The notes below the pieces were generated by a model, which was not told the DNA's origin, searched no databases, and was given only the letters and a program-made list of their open reading frames with translations. A stretch of DNA of 64,000 bases from Bacillus glycinifermentans (lineage in GTDB: Bacteria > Bacillota > Bacilli > Bacillales > Bacillaceae). The position numbers were made by a program, and so were the translations under genes. This document shows, piece by piece, positions 31,216 to 39,983 of the stretch (position 1 is the first letter of the stretch; each line of letters starts with the position of its first letter). The stretch lies in assembly GCF_001042475.2 (NCBI RefSeq), contig NZ_LECW02000005.1, positions 189,993 to 253,992 on the forward strand, given 5' to 3'.

Positions 31216-33579
31216 TTGATTTTGCAGCAAAAAGCGCTATCAGCACTCGAATTTCATAAAGTAAAAGAGCAGCTTGCAGAGCATGCGGCATCTTCTTTAG
31301 GGAAGGAGATGCTCCTTGACCTGAAGCCTTCCCGTTCATTTGAGGAGGTCAAAAAGCTCCTGGAAGAAGTCGATGAGGCGGGGACTGTCCTGCGCCTGAA
31401 AGGCAGCGCCCCTTTCGGCGGGCTGTCGGACATTAGAAAAGCGGTCAGAAGAGCCGAAATCGGCAGCATCTTAAGCCCGGCCGAGTTTACGGAAATATCA
31501 GGTCTGTTATACGCCGCCAAACGGATGAAGCATTTTCTCGAAAGTTTGTTTGAAGACGGCGTTGAGATTCCTCACCTTCATCAGTATGCGGAACAGCTGA
31601 TTCCGCTGTCAGACTTGGAGAAAGACATTAACTCGTGCATCGATGACCATGGAGAGGTGCTTGACCATGCATCGGAGAGCTTAAGGGGAATCAGGACGCA
31701 GCTGAGGACGCTCGAATCAAGAATCAGAGACCGTCTGGAAGCGATGCTCCGGTCCTCTTCAGCGCAAAAAATGCTTTCAGACACGATCATTACGATTCGA
31801 AACGACCGTTTCGTCATCCCCGTCAAACAGGAATACAGGTCAAGCTACGGGGGGATTGTGCATGACCAGTCATCTTCCGGGGCTACGCTGTTTATCGAGC
31901 CCCAGGTCATTGTCGATATGAACAATTCGCTCCGCCAGGCGAAAGTAAACGAAAAGCAGGAGATCGAACGGATTTTGCGCGTGCTGACAGAAAAAACGGC
32001 AGAGCATACGGATGAACTGTTTCACAATGTAAAGATCCTGCAAACCCTCGATTTTATTTTTGCAAAAGCGAAATACGCGAAGGCGACGAAGGCAGTCAAG
32101 CCTGCGGTCAATAGAGACGGCTATGTCCGCTTCATCCGGGCGCGCCATCCGCTTTTGCCCGCCGATCAGGTCGTTCCGAACGATATCGAGCTCGGCGGTG
32201 ATTATACGACGATCGTGATCACGGGTCCGAATACGGGCGGAAAAACGGTTACGCTGAAAACGCTCGGCCTTTTGACCTTAATGGCGCAGTCCGGACTTCA
32301 CGTTCCGGCTGAGGAAGGCTCGGAAACCGCGGTGTTTGATCAAGTATTTGCAGACATCGGGGACGAACAGTCGATCGAGCAAAGCTTGAGTACGTTCTCG
32401 TCACACATGGTGAACATCGTCGATATTTTAAAGGACATGACGCCAAACAGCCTGGTACTGTTTGACGAACTCGGAGCCGGAACCGATCCGCAGGAAGGAG
32501 CGGCGCTTGCGATCAGCATCCTTGACGAAGTGTGCCAGACCGGCGCCCGCGTCATTGCGACGACCCACTACCCGGAGCTGAAAGCGTACGGTTATAACCG
32601 CGAAAATGTCATCAATGCAAGCGTCGAATTTGACATCGAAACATTGTCTCCAACGTATAAGCTGCTGATCGGGGTGCCGGGGCGAAGCAATGCGTTTGAA
32701 ATATCGAAACGCCTCGGTTTGCCTGAACGCTTGATCGGCCGCGCGAAAGCCGAAATGACGGCTGAGCACAATGAGGTCGATACGATGATTGCCTCGCTTG
32801 AAGACAGCAAAAAGCGCGCGGAAACAGAGCTGGCTGAAACGGAAGCGATCCGTGCGGAAGCGGAAGCCCTTCACCGCGATCTGAAAAAGCAGATCAGCGA
32901 GTGGCAGGAGAAAAAAGACAGGCTCTATGAGGAAGCGGAGCAGAAAGCTGCCGAAAAAGTCAAGGAAGCGATGAAGGAAGCCGATGACATTATCCAGTCG
33001 CTCAGAATGATAAAAGACGAACAGAAAACGTTTAAAGACCACGAATTGATCGAGGCGAAAAAACGCCTCGAAGAAGCGGTGCCTTCTTTTGAAAAAACAA
33101 AAAAGCCCGTTCAGAAAAAAACGGACAAGCGTACGCTGAAACCGGGCGACGAGGTCAAGGTTCTCACCTTTGGCCAAAAAGGAACGCTGCTTGAAAAAAC
33201 AGGTGCTGACGAATGGAACGTGCAAATCGGCATCTTGAAGATGAAAGTGAAAGAGAAGGATCTTGAATTTTTGAAATCGGCGCCGGAACCCGAAAAACAG
33301 CAATCGATCGCCAAAGTCAAAGGCAAAGATTATCACGTATCGCTCGAGCTCGACCTCAGGGGAGAACGCTATGAAAACGCGCTTCACCGGGTTGAAAAAT
33401 ATTTGGACGATGCGGTTCTCGCCGGATATCCGCGGGTTTCGATCATTCACGGAAAAGGAACGGGCGCTCTCAGGAAAGGCGTTCAGGACCTCCTGAAAAA
33501 CCACCGCAGCGTGAAAAACTCCCGGTTCGGCGAAGCGGGAGAGGGAGGATCAGGAGTTACGATTGTCGAACTAAAATAA
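31216..33579 (+). CDS. mutSB: MutS2 (MutSB), ABC-type ATPase with Smr nuclease domain
   Basis: A 787-residue MutS2. It has a MutS core with the ATPase Walker [16 protein letters not shown] (about 336-350) and Walker [17 protein letters not shown] (about 412-427), a long coiled coil (about 520-625), and a C-terminal Smr domain with [12 protein letters not shown] and [13 protein letters not shown]. Bacillus MutS2 acts in recombination and in splitting collided ribosomes rather than in mismatch repair. TTG 31216 lies 5 bases after GGAGG. TTG 31222 would give the 785 residues of B. subtilis, so the start is uncertain by two codons. Confidence 0.94.
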   Translation: MILQQKALSALEFHKVKEQLAEHAASSLGKEMLLDLKPSRSFEEVKKLLEEVDEAGTVLRLKGSAPFGGLSDIRKAVRRAEIGSILSPAEFTEISGLLYAAKRMKHFLESLFEDGVEIPHLHQYAEQLIPLSDLEKDINSCIDDHGEVLDHASESLRGIRTQLRTLESRIRDRLEAMLRSSSAQKMLSDTIITIRNDRFVIPVKQEYRSSYGGIVHDQSSSGATLFIEPQVIVDMNNSLRQAKVNEKQEIERILRVLTEKTAEHTDELFHNVKILQTLDFIFAKAKYAKATKAVKPAVNRDGYVRFIRARHPLLPADQVVPNDIELGGDYTTIVITGPNTGGKTVTLKTLGLLTLMAQSGLHVPAEEGSETAVFDQVFADIGDEQSIEQSLSTFSSHMVNIVDILKDMTPNSLVLFDELGAGTDPQEGAALAISILDEVCQTGARVIATTHYPELKAYGYNRENVINASVEFDIETLSPTYKLLIGVPGRSNAFEISKRLGLPERLIGRAKAEMTAEHNEVDTMIASLEDSKKRAETELAETEAIRAEAEALHRDLKKQISEWQEKKDRLYEEAEQKAAEKVKEAMKEADDIIQSLRMIKDEQKTFKDHELIEAKKRLEEAVPSFEKTKKPVQKKTDKRTLKPGDEVKVLTFGQKGTLLEKTGADEWNVQIGILKMKVKEKDLEFLKSAPEPEKQQSIAKVKGKDYHVSLELDLRGERYENALHRVEKYLDDAVLAGYPRVSIIHGKGTGALRKGVQDLLKNHRSVKNSRFGEAGEGGSGVTIVELK

Positions 33580-33596
33580 AAAGGGAGTCTGGAAAC

Positions 33597-34001
33597 ATGA
33601 AAGAGTTTTGGGAAAATGATCTCGTGGAAATCGCCGCCTATTACAGCGTTTCCGTTCTTTGCCTGGTCATCTTCTTGACCGTATTCGAACTCGTCACAAC
33701 GTATAAAAACTGGGAGGAGATTCAAAAAGGAAACATGGCGGTGGCGATGGCCACAGGCGGGAAAATTTTAGGCATCGCCAACGTTCTGCAAAAGTCGATC
33801 AGCCAGCACAATTCCCTTCTGCAAATGATGGGGTGGGGATTGTTCGGCTTCATGCTGCTTTTGATCGGCTATTTCATTTTCGAATTCCTGACGCCTCGAT
33901 TCAGAATTGACAAGGAAATCGAAAACGACAACCGAGCCGTCGGTTTCATTTCATTTGTGATCTCCGTCGGCCTGTCATTCGTCGTGGCCGCCGGAATCTA
34001 A
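33597..34001 (+). CDS. yshE: DUF350 membrane protein YshE
   Basis: A 134-residue membrane protein of the DUF350 (UPF0719) family with four hydrophobic segments. It contains the family's internal repeat and the conserved stretch NMAVAMATGGKILGIAN (about residues 44-60). The function is unknown. It sits 17 bases after mutSB with GGGAGTCTGG upstream and is probably the end of the polX-mutSB operon. A tiny membrane ORF follows 11 bases later. Confidence 0.9.
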   Translation: MKEFWENDLVEIAAYYSVSVLCLVIFLTVFELVTTYKNWEEIQKGNMAVAMATGGKILGIANVLQKSISQHNSLLQMMGWGLFGFMLLLIGYFIFEFLTPRFRIDKEIENDNRAVGFISFVISVGLSFVVAAGI

Positions 34002-34012
34002 AGGGGGCAGAC

Positions 34013-34096
34013 ATGGAGAAATTAGCGAAAATCCTGTTTTGCGCTGCCGGGGTATTTGTGATCATCGGTCTCATTTATATGCTGTTTTTTGCTTGA
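34013..34096 (+). CDS. Predicted 27-residue single-helix membrane peptide
   Basis: This short ORF runs ATG 34013 to TGA 34094-34096. It encodes a charged start (MEKLAK) and one hydrophobic helix (ILFCAAGVFVIIGLIYMLFF), ending in Ala. AAAGGGGGCAG lies 4-5 bases before the ATG, a strong ribosome site overlapping the end of yshE. A strong terminator follows about 85 bases later, so it would be the last gene of the mutSB-yshE unit. I know no family. Confidence 0.6.
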   Translation: MEKLAKILFCAAGVFVIIGLIYMLFFA

Positions 34097-34177
34097 GAAG
34101 TGAATCTGCTGACTCGGATCACCGGGTGACTTCTGCGGAAGAAGGCAGTTCGGTCCGTTCGTCCGCATAAAAGGAAA

Positions 34178-34217
34178 ACAGATACCAAGGAGCACGGGCC
34201 TCCTTGGTATTTTTTCA
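34178..34217 (+). terminator. Terminator after the yshE unit
   Basis: ATACCAAGGAG pairs with CTCCTTGGTAT over CACGGGC, then TTTTTTC. Confidence 0.9.
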
Positions 34218-34385
34218 TTTGAACCGGATAGAGCTGCCGACAACGTAAGCGAGCGTTTACAAAGCAGCTTTGTGACCGGAAGGGAATTTGCATGGCTGAT
34301 CAGGGCCTCGGAGTCTAACTTGACTGCACTTGATGAAAAGCTGCAAGACCGATGCCTAAAGTTCGAAATTTCGAAAAAACAGTGC

Positions 34386-34434
34386 TTTACATGAAACGAT
34401 ATAACGCATATAATGCTATTGATTGATCAATAAA
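34386..34434 (+). promoter_or_regulatory. sigma-A promoter and TetR operator of the 34.4-kb regulator
   Basis: TTTACA (34386-34391), a 17-base spacer and TATAAT (34409-34414). The operator TATTGATTGATCAATAAA (34417-34434), with the core palindrome ATTGATCAAT, covers the start site. The 150 bases between the preceding terminator and this promoter hold only a GTAAGCG-AG-CGTTTAC inverted repeat near 34245, of unknown meaning. Confidence 0.8.
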
Positions 34435-34454
34435 TAAAAAAGAAGTGATGTGTA

Positions 34455-34976
34455 ATGACTAAACATAAAGGAGAAAATCGCCGGGAGGCCATTTTAGAGG
34501 CTGCGGTACACGTTTTTGCCCATAAAGGGTACTATCGTGCCACAACCGGGGATGTAGCCAAAGAAGCCAACATTTCCCAACCTTATATATATCATTTTTA
34601 TAAGAATAAAGAAGAGCTTTTAACAGCAGCGTTAAGAAAGGCCTGGGATCGCATCCTTCGATCTTTTGACACGGTTTCCGGCGATCCCGGGGATATTGAA
34701 GAGCGGTTTATTAAGACGTACGAAAATCTGATGCAAACGCACAAAGATGAAATATTGCTTCAGGTGCAGGCACAGGCTATACGGGAAATGGCTGTGCAGG
34801 AAGTGATGCAGGAAGGTTTAAGAACAATTAAAGATTATGTTCTAAATCGATTTCAAGCTGCAAATATTGAAAACGCACCTCAAAAAGTCAGCGATTTTTT
34901 AGCGCGGGGGATGCTTTGCAATGTCGCTGCAGCTCTTGATATGCCTGAACTAATGCCTAACAAGCATAAAAAGTAG
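34455..34976 (+). CDS. TetR-family regulator controlling an adjacent oxidoreductase
   Basis: A 173-residue TetR-type repressor with the N-terminal helix-turn-helix visible (about residues 10-55: EAILEAAVHVFAHKGYYRAT, then VAKEANISQPYIYHFYKNKE). The C-terminal part is helical. Its own promoter and that of the next gene carry the same 18-bp operator in opposite orientations, so it probably represses both. The effector is unknown; quinones or electrophiles are plausible given the target. It is somewhat shorter than typical family members (about 190) but ends cleanly. Confidence 0.85.
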   Translation: MTKHKGENRREAILEAAVHVFAHKGYYRATTGDVAKEANISQPYIYHFYKNKEELLTAALRKAWDRILRSFDTVSGDPGDIEERFIKTYENLMQTHKDEILLQVQAQAIREMAVQEVMQEGLRTIKDYVLNRFQAANIENAPQKVSDFLARGMLCNVAAALDMPELMPNKHKK

Positions 34977-35007
34977 AGTACGAACTCTGCTTTTTAAAAG
35001 CATTTTA

Positions 35008-35025
35008 TTTATTGATCAATCAATA
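35008..35025 (-). promoter_or_regulatory. Second copy of the TetR operator, upstream of the oxidoreductase
   Basis: TTTATTGATCAATCAATA is the exact reverse complement of the 18-bp operator at 34417-34434. It lies 23 bases before the oxidoreductase start codon. Confidence 0.8.
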
Positions 35026-35048
35026 AAATAAATGGAGGAAAAAACAAA

Positions 35049-35639
35049 ATGAAACATTTGATTGTTTATGCACACCCATACAACAAAAGCTTCAATCATG
35101 CGATTAAGGAAACGGCGGCAAACACTCTTCGCGCTGCGGGGGAAGAAGTGGCCATAAGGGACTTATACGAACTGAAATTTGACCCTGTGCTAAGCGGGGA
35201 AGATATCGCAGGCTTTAAGAATGGAAAAACAGCATCAGATATTTTAACGGAACAACAATATATTTCATGGGCTGATGTGATTACGTTCATATACCCGATA
35301 TGGTGGACGGGGCTGCCTGCTATCATGAAGGGATACATTGACAGGGTCTTTAGTTATGGATTTGCCTACAAATATGAAGCTGGTGTACAGCACGGCTTAT
35401 TAAAAGGGAAAAAAGCCGTTATTATAAATACACAGGGAAAATCGCATCACGAATACCAAGCTTTAGGAATGGATAAAGCGCTGCGTTTGACATCAGATAG
35501 AGGAATTTTTGAATACTGCGGCTTTGAAGTGATTCACCATGCTTTTTTAGAATCAGTTCCGGTATCTACATTAGAGAAAAGAGAACATTGGCTGAACGAA
35601 ATTGAAGAGCTTATGAAATCAATAGCGATCAATGCTTGA
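35049..35639 (+). CDS. NAD(P)H-dependent quinone oxidoreductase, flavodoxin fold
   Basis: A 196-residue FMN/FAD enzyme of the NQO1/MdaB/KefF family (flavodoxin_2 fold). Typical segments are HLIVYAHPYNKSFNHAI at the N-terminus (phosphate loop), ADVITFIYPIWWTGLPAIMK (about residues 77-96) and GYIDRVFSYGFAY (about 97-109). It probably reduces quinones or nitro-compounds by two electrons. ATGGAGG precedes the ATG. The preceding TetR gene and the shared operator indicate substrate-induced expression. Homologues such as YwrO suggest a detoxifying role; the substrate is unknown. Confidence 0.85.
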   Translation: MKHLIVYAHPYNKSFNHAIKETAANTLRAAGEEVAIRDLYELKFDPVLSGEDIAGFKNGKTASDILTEQQYISWADVITFIYPIWWTGLPAIMKGYIDRVFSYGFAYKYEAGVQHGLLKGKKAVIINTQGKSHHEYQALGMDKALRLTSDRGIFEYCGFEVIHHAFLESVPVSTLEKREHWLNEIEELMKSIAINA

Positions 35640-35686
35640 ACATTAGTTGAAAAGAAGGGCTCCTCAGCAAACTTGCGGGGCTTCAG

Positions 35687-35740
35687 CTTGCCGGTAAAGC
35701 TGCAGAAAACCGCTGCCCCGGCAAGCTTTTTGTTTTTTTG
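35687..35740 (+). terminator. Terminator after the oxidoreductase
   Basis: GCTTGCCGG pairs with CCGGCAAGC over a long loop with internal pairing, followed by TTTTTGTTTTTTT. Confidence 0.8.
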
Positions 35741-35905
35741 TGAATCTCGGTTTTCCAAACAACAGTTTCAATTTATTGTTTTAAGGAATCTTGATGCCGC
35801 TTGCTGGACAACTCCGCGGGAAAACATTGCTATGATCATCATGCGAAATGGAGAGATCCCAGCCCCTGAATAAATTAAAAAATCATTACCTTCTGAAAAT
35901 TGTTT

Positions 35906-35914
35906 TGATATACT
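35906..35914 (+). promoter_or_regulatory. Candidate extended -10 promoter of lcfA
   Basis: TGATATACT is an extended -10 element about 40 bases before lcfA; the -35 (TTACCT, 35886-35891) is poor. From 35741 to 35905 I see no gene and no FadR box. Confidence 0.45.
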
Positions 35915-35951
35915 GAAATCGAGACTATATTTTGTTTAAAGGGGGGATCTT

Positions 35952-37630
35952 ATGCCGACTGAAAAGCCGTGGCTGCTTCACTATCCAGAACAAATTCCTC
36001 ATGACCTCCAGTTTGAAGATCAGACACTGCACTCCATCCTGCAACAATCCGCCCAACAGTTTTCTGAAAAAACAGCGATTCATTTTCTCGGAAAGAAACG
36101 AACGTATCAGCAAGTATACGAAGAAGCGTTAAAAATGGCAGATTATTTATTGTCGCTCGGCATGAAAAAAGGAGACAGGGTATCGATCATGCTGCCGAAC
36201 TGCCCTCAGGCCGTCATCGCGTACTACGGCGTACTCTTCTCCGGCGGGATCGTCGTCCAGACAAATCCTCTCTACACGGAAAGGGAGCTTGAACATTTGC
36301 TGAAAGACAGCGGGGCTGAAATGATCATAACCCTTGATGTGCTGTACCCGGCGGCTTTTAAAATGAAAGCGTTAACAAACGTAAAGCATATTATTGCAAC
36401 GGGAATTAAAGATTACCTGCCTTTTCCGAAAAATTTGCTGTATCCGTTCGTCCAAAAAAAGCAGCAGCGGTTTTCGATCGAAATCGCGGAAAATGAAACG
36501 ATGCATCTGTTTCGAACGATCATGAAGTACCCCGTCCCTCCGCATCCGCCTGAAATCGACATTGATCCCGTTCGCGACATCGCGGTTTTGCAATATACGG
36601 GAGGCACGACAGGAACTCCGAAAGGCGTCATGCTCTCCCACCGAAATATTTTAGCCAATTTGGAAATGTGTGCGGCGTGGTTTTACCGATTAAAAAAAGG
36701 AAACGAGAAAGTGCTCGGCATCGTTCCGTTTTTTCACGTATACGGAATGACGGCCGTCCTCAACTTTACGATCAGGCAAGGGTATGAAATGGTCCTTTTG
36801 CCGAGGTTTGATGCAGAAACCGCCTTGAAGACGATCGATAAAGAAAAGCCGACCATATTTCCCGGCGCGCCCACTATTTATATCGCCCTGTTGAACCACC
36901 CTGATCTCAAGCGGTACGATCTGTCGTCCATCAAAAGCTGTTTAAGCGGATCGGCAGCATTGCCCGTCGAGGTCAAGCAGCAGTTCGAAAACGTCACCGG
37001 AGGCAAGCTTGTTGAAGGGTACGGACTGTCTGAAGCGGCGCCATCACCCATGCCAATTTTATTTGGGACAAAAATAAAGCGGGAAGCATAGGCTGTCCGT
37101 GGCCCGGCACAGACGCCGCCATCTTTTCGGAAGACACGTGCGGTTTTCTGGAGCCTTATGAGCACGGAGAAATCGTTGTGAAAGGCCCGCAGGTCATGAA
37201 AGGATACTGGAACAACGATGAGGAAACGGCAGCCGTTCTCCGTGACGGCTGGCTTTTTACCGGGGATATCGGATACATGGATAAGGACGGCTTCTTTTAC
37301 ATCGTCGACAGAAAGAAAGACATGATCATTGCCGGCGGCTACAACATTTACCCGCGCGAAATCGAAGAGGTGCTTTACGAGCACGAAGCCGTACAGGAGG
37401 CGGTCGTAGCGGGACTTCCCGACGAATACAGGGGAGAGACCGTGAAAGCCTTTGTCGTTTTAAAAGAACATGTTACAATTACGGAAAAGGAATTGGACGA
37501 ATATGCCAGATCGCGCCTTGCTCCTTACAAAGTTCCGAAGGTGTATGAGTTCAGGGACGAACTTCCGAAAACGGCGGTCGGGAAGATTTTGAGAAGGGCG
37601 CTCGTTCAAGACGAAAAGGCGAACGTGTAA
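35952..37630 (+). pseudogene. lcfA: Long-chain acyl-CoA synthetase LcfA, frameshifted
   Basis: Activates fatty acids to acyl-CoA for beta-oxidation. The N-terminal frame from ATG 35952 runs through the AMP-binding motif YTGGTTGTPKGVMLSHRN (about residues 217-234) and VEGYGLSEAAP. The frame then breaks just after base 37043. The next frame continues exactly the expected THANFIWDKNKAGSIGCPWP, then GDIGYMDKDGFFYIVDRKKD and the C-terminal lysine motif PKTAVGKILRR, to the TAA at 37628-37630. One missing base (a G giving Val before Thr-His) explains it. As written, the product stops at 37091 after 379 residues without the C-terminal domain. It is a real loss or a sequencing error. Confidence 0.9.
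36364..36377 (+). promoter_or_regulatory. Perfect cre site inside lcfA
   Basis: TGAAAGCGTTAACA matches the cre consensus TGWAANCGNTNWCA at all 14 positions. A cre within lcfA is known to mediate CcpA repression of this operon in B. subtilis. Confidence 0.8.
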
Positions 37631-37631
37631 T

Positions 37632-37674
37632 ATCCCGATCCGCCGTCTGCCGCCGGCGGCGGATCGGGAAGAAG
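37632..37674 (+). terminator. Strong hairpin between lcfA and fadR
   Basis: TCCCGATCCGCCG pairs with CGGCGGATCGGGA. Only a mixed AAGAAGTTCTTTT follows, so it may attenuate or protect the 3' end rather than fully terminate. Confidence 0.55.
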
Positions 37675-37688
37675 TTCTTTTCTCGCGC

Positions 37689-37742
37689 TTGACAAAGCGC
37701 GTCAGTTTATTTACGATTAAAACATGAATGAATAATCATTCA
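37689..37742 (+). promoter_or_regulatory. fadR promoter with perfect FadR operator
   Basis: TTGACA (37689-37694), 17 bases, TACGAT (37712-37717). The palindrome TGAATGAATAATCATTCA (37725-37742) matches the FadR box TGAATGAMTANTCATTCA completely and covers the transcription start, so FadR should repress its own gene and those downstream. Confidence 0.88.
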
Positions 37743-37767
37743 TTTAAGCGGAAAGGAACGAAGCCAA

Positions 37768-38361
37768 TTGAAACAAAAGCGACCAAAGTATATGCAGATC
37801 ATCGATGCAGCTGTTATTGTGATTGCAGAAAACGGATACCATCAGGCACAGGTTTCAAAGATCGCGAAGCAGGCCGGCGTGGCGGACGGGACCATTTATC
37901 TTTATTTTAAAAATAAAGAAGATATTCTCATTTCGTTATTCAAAGAGAAAATGGGCCAGTTTATCGAGCAGATGAATGAAGAGATGAAAGCGAAGCACTC
38001 GGCGACCGAGAAGCTTGCGCTGTTCATCAAGAAGCACTTTGAGCTGCTCAGCGGCGACAGGCACCTGGCGATTGTGACCCAGCTTGAGCTGAGGCAGTCG
38101 CACCGGGAGCTGCGCCTGAAAATCAATGAAATTCTAAAAGGTTATTTAATGATTCTGGAGGACATCATCACCGAGGGAAAAGAAGCGGGCGAATTTAAAG
38201 ATAAGCTTGATGTGCGGCTGGCGAAACAGATGATTTTCGGAACCGTCGATGAGACTGTCACGACCTGGGTGATGAATGATCAAAAATACGATCTGCCGCA
38301 GCTGGCAGACAGCATTCACGAATTGCTGATACACGGTTTCAGCAAGAAGGAGGAGAAATAA
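37768..38361 (+). CDS. fadR: FadR (YsiA), fatty-acid degradation repressor
   Basis: A 197-residue TetR-family regulator that represses beta-oxidation genes and is released by long-chain acyl-CoA. The helix-turn-helix is in residues 10-50 (IIDAAVIVIAENGYHQAQVS, then IAKQAGVADGTIYLYFKNKE), nearly identical to B. subtilis FadR. The C-terminal domain binds acyl-CoA. The start is TTG 37768 with GAAAGGAACG upstream. Its promoter has a perfect FadR box. fadB follows two bases after the stop. Confidence 0.95.
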   Translation: MKQKRPKYMQIIDAAVIVIAENGYHQAQVSKIAKQAGVADGTIYLYFKNKEDILISLFKEKMGQFIEQMNEEMKAKHSATEKLALFIKKHFELLSGDRHLAIVTQLELRQSHRELRLKINEILKGYLMILEDIITEGKEAGEFKDKLDVRLAKQMIFGTVDETVTTWVMNDQKYDLPQLADSIHELLIHGFSKKEEK

Positions 38362-38363
38362 TC

Positions 38364-39140
38364 ATGGGGACAATAACTGTTGCGACAGACGGCCATGTTG
38401 CCGTCATCACGATTCAGCATCCGCCGGCAAATGCGCTTTCCACAAAGGTGCTTGACGATCTGTCAGCATGTCTTGATCAGCTTGCCTCAGACAACAATGT
38501 CAGAAGCATTATCATTCACGGGGAAGGAAGATTTTTCTCAGCGGGTGCGGATATTAAGGAATTTACCGAATTGATGGACGGATCGGATTACTCGGCCCTT
38601 GCCGACAAAGGACAGCAGATGTTTGAAAAGGTCGAATCGTTTCCGAAGCCGATTATCGCCGCCATTCATGGCGCAGCGCTCGGCGGCGGGCTTGAGCTGG
38701 CGATGGCCTGCCATATCCGGATCGCTGAGGAACAGGCAAAGCTCGGCCTTCCAGAGCTGAATCTCGGAATCATTCCGGGGTTTGCCGGAACACAGCGCCT
38801 TCCGAAATACGTAGGCACGGCCAAAGCGCTCGAAATGATCGGAACGTCTGAACCGATTTTAGGAAAGGAAGCGTTTGAATACGGCCTTGTCACCATCCTG
38901 GCGAAAGATGAAACCGAAGTGCTCGAGAAGGCAAAAGAGCTGGCCCGTAAATTTGCGGAAAAAAGCCCGAAAACAATGGCTTATGTCATCGAGCTGCTCC
39001 ATTCAAACAAGGTGTATTCGTATGAGGGAAGCCTGAAGCTTGAAGGAAAGCATTTTGGCGACGTATTCCGTTCAGAAGATGCAAAAGAAGGGATCCAAGC
39101 CTTTTTAGAGAAGCGCAAGCCGCATTTCAAAGGGGAGTAA
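38364..39140 (+). CDS. fadB: Enoyl-CoA hydratase FadB (YsiB)
   Basis: Hydrates trans-2-enoyl-CoA in beta-oxidation. The 258-residue crotonase-fold enzyme has oxyanion-hole segments GEGRFFSAGADIKEF (about residues 53-67) and HGAALGGGLELAMACHIRIA (about 98-117), and a catalytic glutamate expected in LPELNLGIIPGFAGTQRLP (about 129-147). AAGGAGG precedes the ATG, which lies two bases after fadR. Operon with etfB and etfA. Confidence 0.94.
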   Translation: MGTITVATDGHVAVITIQHPPANALSTKVLDDLSACLDQLASDNNVRSIIIHGEGRFFSAGADIKEFTELMDGSDYSALADKGQQMFEKVESFPKPIIAAIHGAALGGGLELAMACHIRIAEEQAKLGLPELNLGIIPGFAGTQRLPKYVGTAKALEMIGTSEPILGKEAFEYGLVTILAKDETEVLEKAKELARKFAEKSPKTMAYVIELLHSNKVYSYEGSLKLEGKHFGDVFRSEDAKEGIQAFLEKRKPHFKGE

Positions 39141-39170
39141 CAAGCGCGAAAACAAGGGGGATAAGCGAAT

Positions 39171-39944
39171 ATGTACATTTATGTCTTAATGAAGCGCACG
39201 TTTGATACGGAAGAAAAAATTCACATTGAACAAGGGGAAATCAGCCGGGACGGAGCGGAATTTATCATCAATCCGTACGATGAATACGCGATTGAAGAAG
39301 CGCTCCAATTAAAGGAGAAGCACGGCGGCGAGATCACGGTCGTCACCGTCGGCGAAGAGGAAGCTGAAAAGGAACTCAGGACGGCTCTGGCGATGGGGTG
39401 CGACAAAGCCGTTTTGATCAACATTGAAGCCGATTTGGAGGAAGCTGATCAATATACGGCGTCAGCTATCCTTTATCATTACCTAAAAGACCGCGATTAT
39501 GACATCATTCTCGGCGGAAATGTCGCGATTGACGGCGGATCCGGACAGGTCGCGCCGCGGCTGGCCGAGCTGCTCGGGATTCCGTGCGTCACGACGATTA
39601 CAAAGCTTGCGGTAAACGGCAGCGATGTTGAAGCAGAACGCGATGCAGAGGGAGACCTGGAAGTCGTGCAAACGTCTCTTCCGCTCGTTGCGACCGCTCA
39701 GCAAGGGTTGAATGAACCGCGCTATCCTTCGCTTCCGGGTATCATGAAGGCGAAGAAAAAGCCTCTTGAAGAGCTTGAACTCGATGACCTCGATCTTGAT
39801 GAAGAAGACGTAGCCGCGAAAACAAAGGCGATTGAGCGCTTTCTGCCTCCGAAAAAAGAAGCCGGCAAAATCATTGAAGGTGAGCCGGAAGAGCAGGCAA
39901 GAGAGCTCGTGTCACTGCTCAGAAGCGAAGCCAAAGTGATTTAA
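39171..39944 (+). CDS. etfB: Electron transfer flavoprotein beta subunit
   Basis: The 257-residue beta subunit of the ETF heterodimer, which takes electrons from acyl-CoA dehydrogenase. It shows the AMP-binding core ILGGNVAIDGGSGQVAPRLAE (about residues 109-129) and the conserved LPLVATAQQGLNEPRYPSL (about 170-188) recognition region. AAGGGGG lies 9 bases before the ATG. It is co-transcribed with etfA, 39 bases away. Confidence 0.95.
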   Translation: MYIYVLMKRTFDTEEKIHIEQGEISRDGAEFIINPYDEYAIEEALQLKEKHGGEITVVTVGEEEAEKELRTALAMGCDKAVLINIEADLEEADQYTASAILYHYLKDRDYDIILGGNVAIDGGSGQVAPRLAELLGIPCVTTITKLAVNGSDVEAERDAEGDLEVVQTSLPLVATAQQGLNEPRYPSLPGIMKAKKKPLEELELDDLDLDEEDVAAKTKAIERFLPPKKEAGKIIEGEPEEQARELVSLLRSEAKVI

Positions 39945-39983
39945 GGGAGAAACACGGTCATCAAAATACAGGGGGAAACGGAT

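Noticed and set aside
32428..33504. 358-codon minus-strand open frame opposite mutSB
   Set aside because: It is a mirror of the mutSB coiled coil and Smr region, Phe-rich as expected for antisense of Lys/Glu-rich sequence.
35673..35873. 66-codon frame after the oxidoreductase gene
   Set aside because: It reads through the strong terminator hairpin and has no ribosome site.
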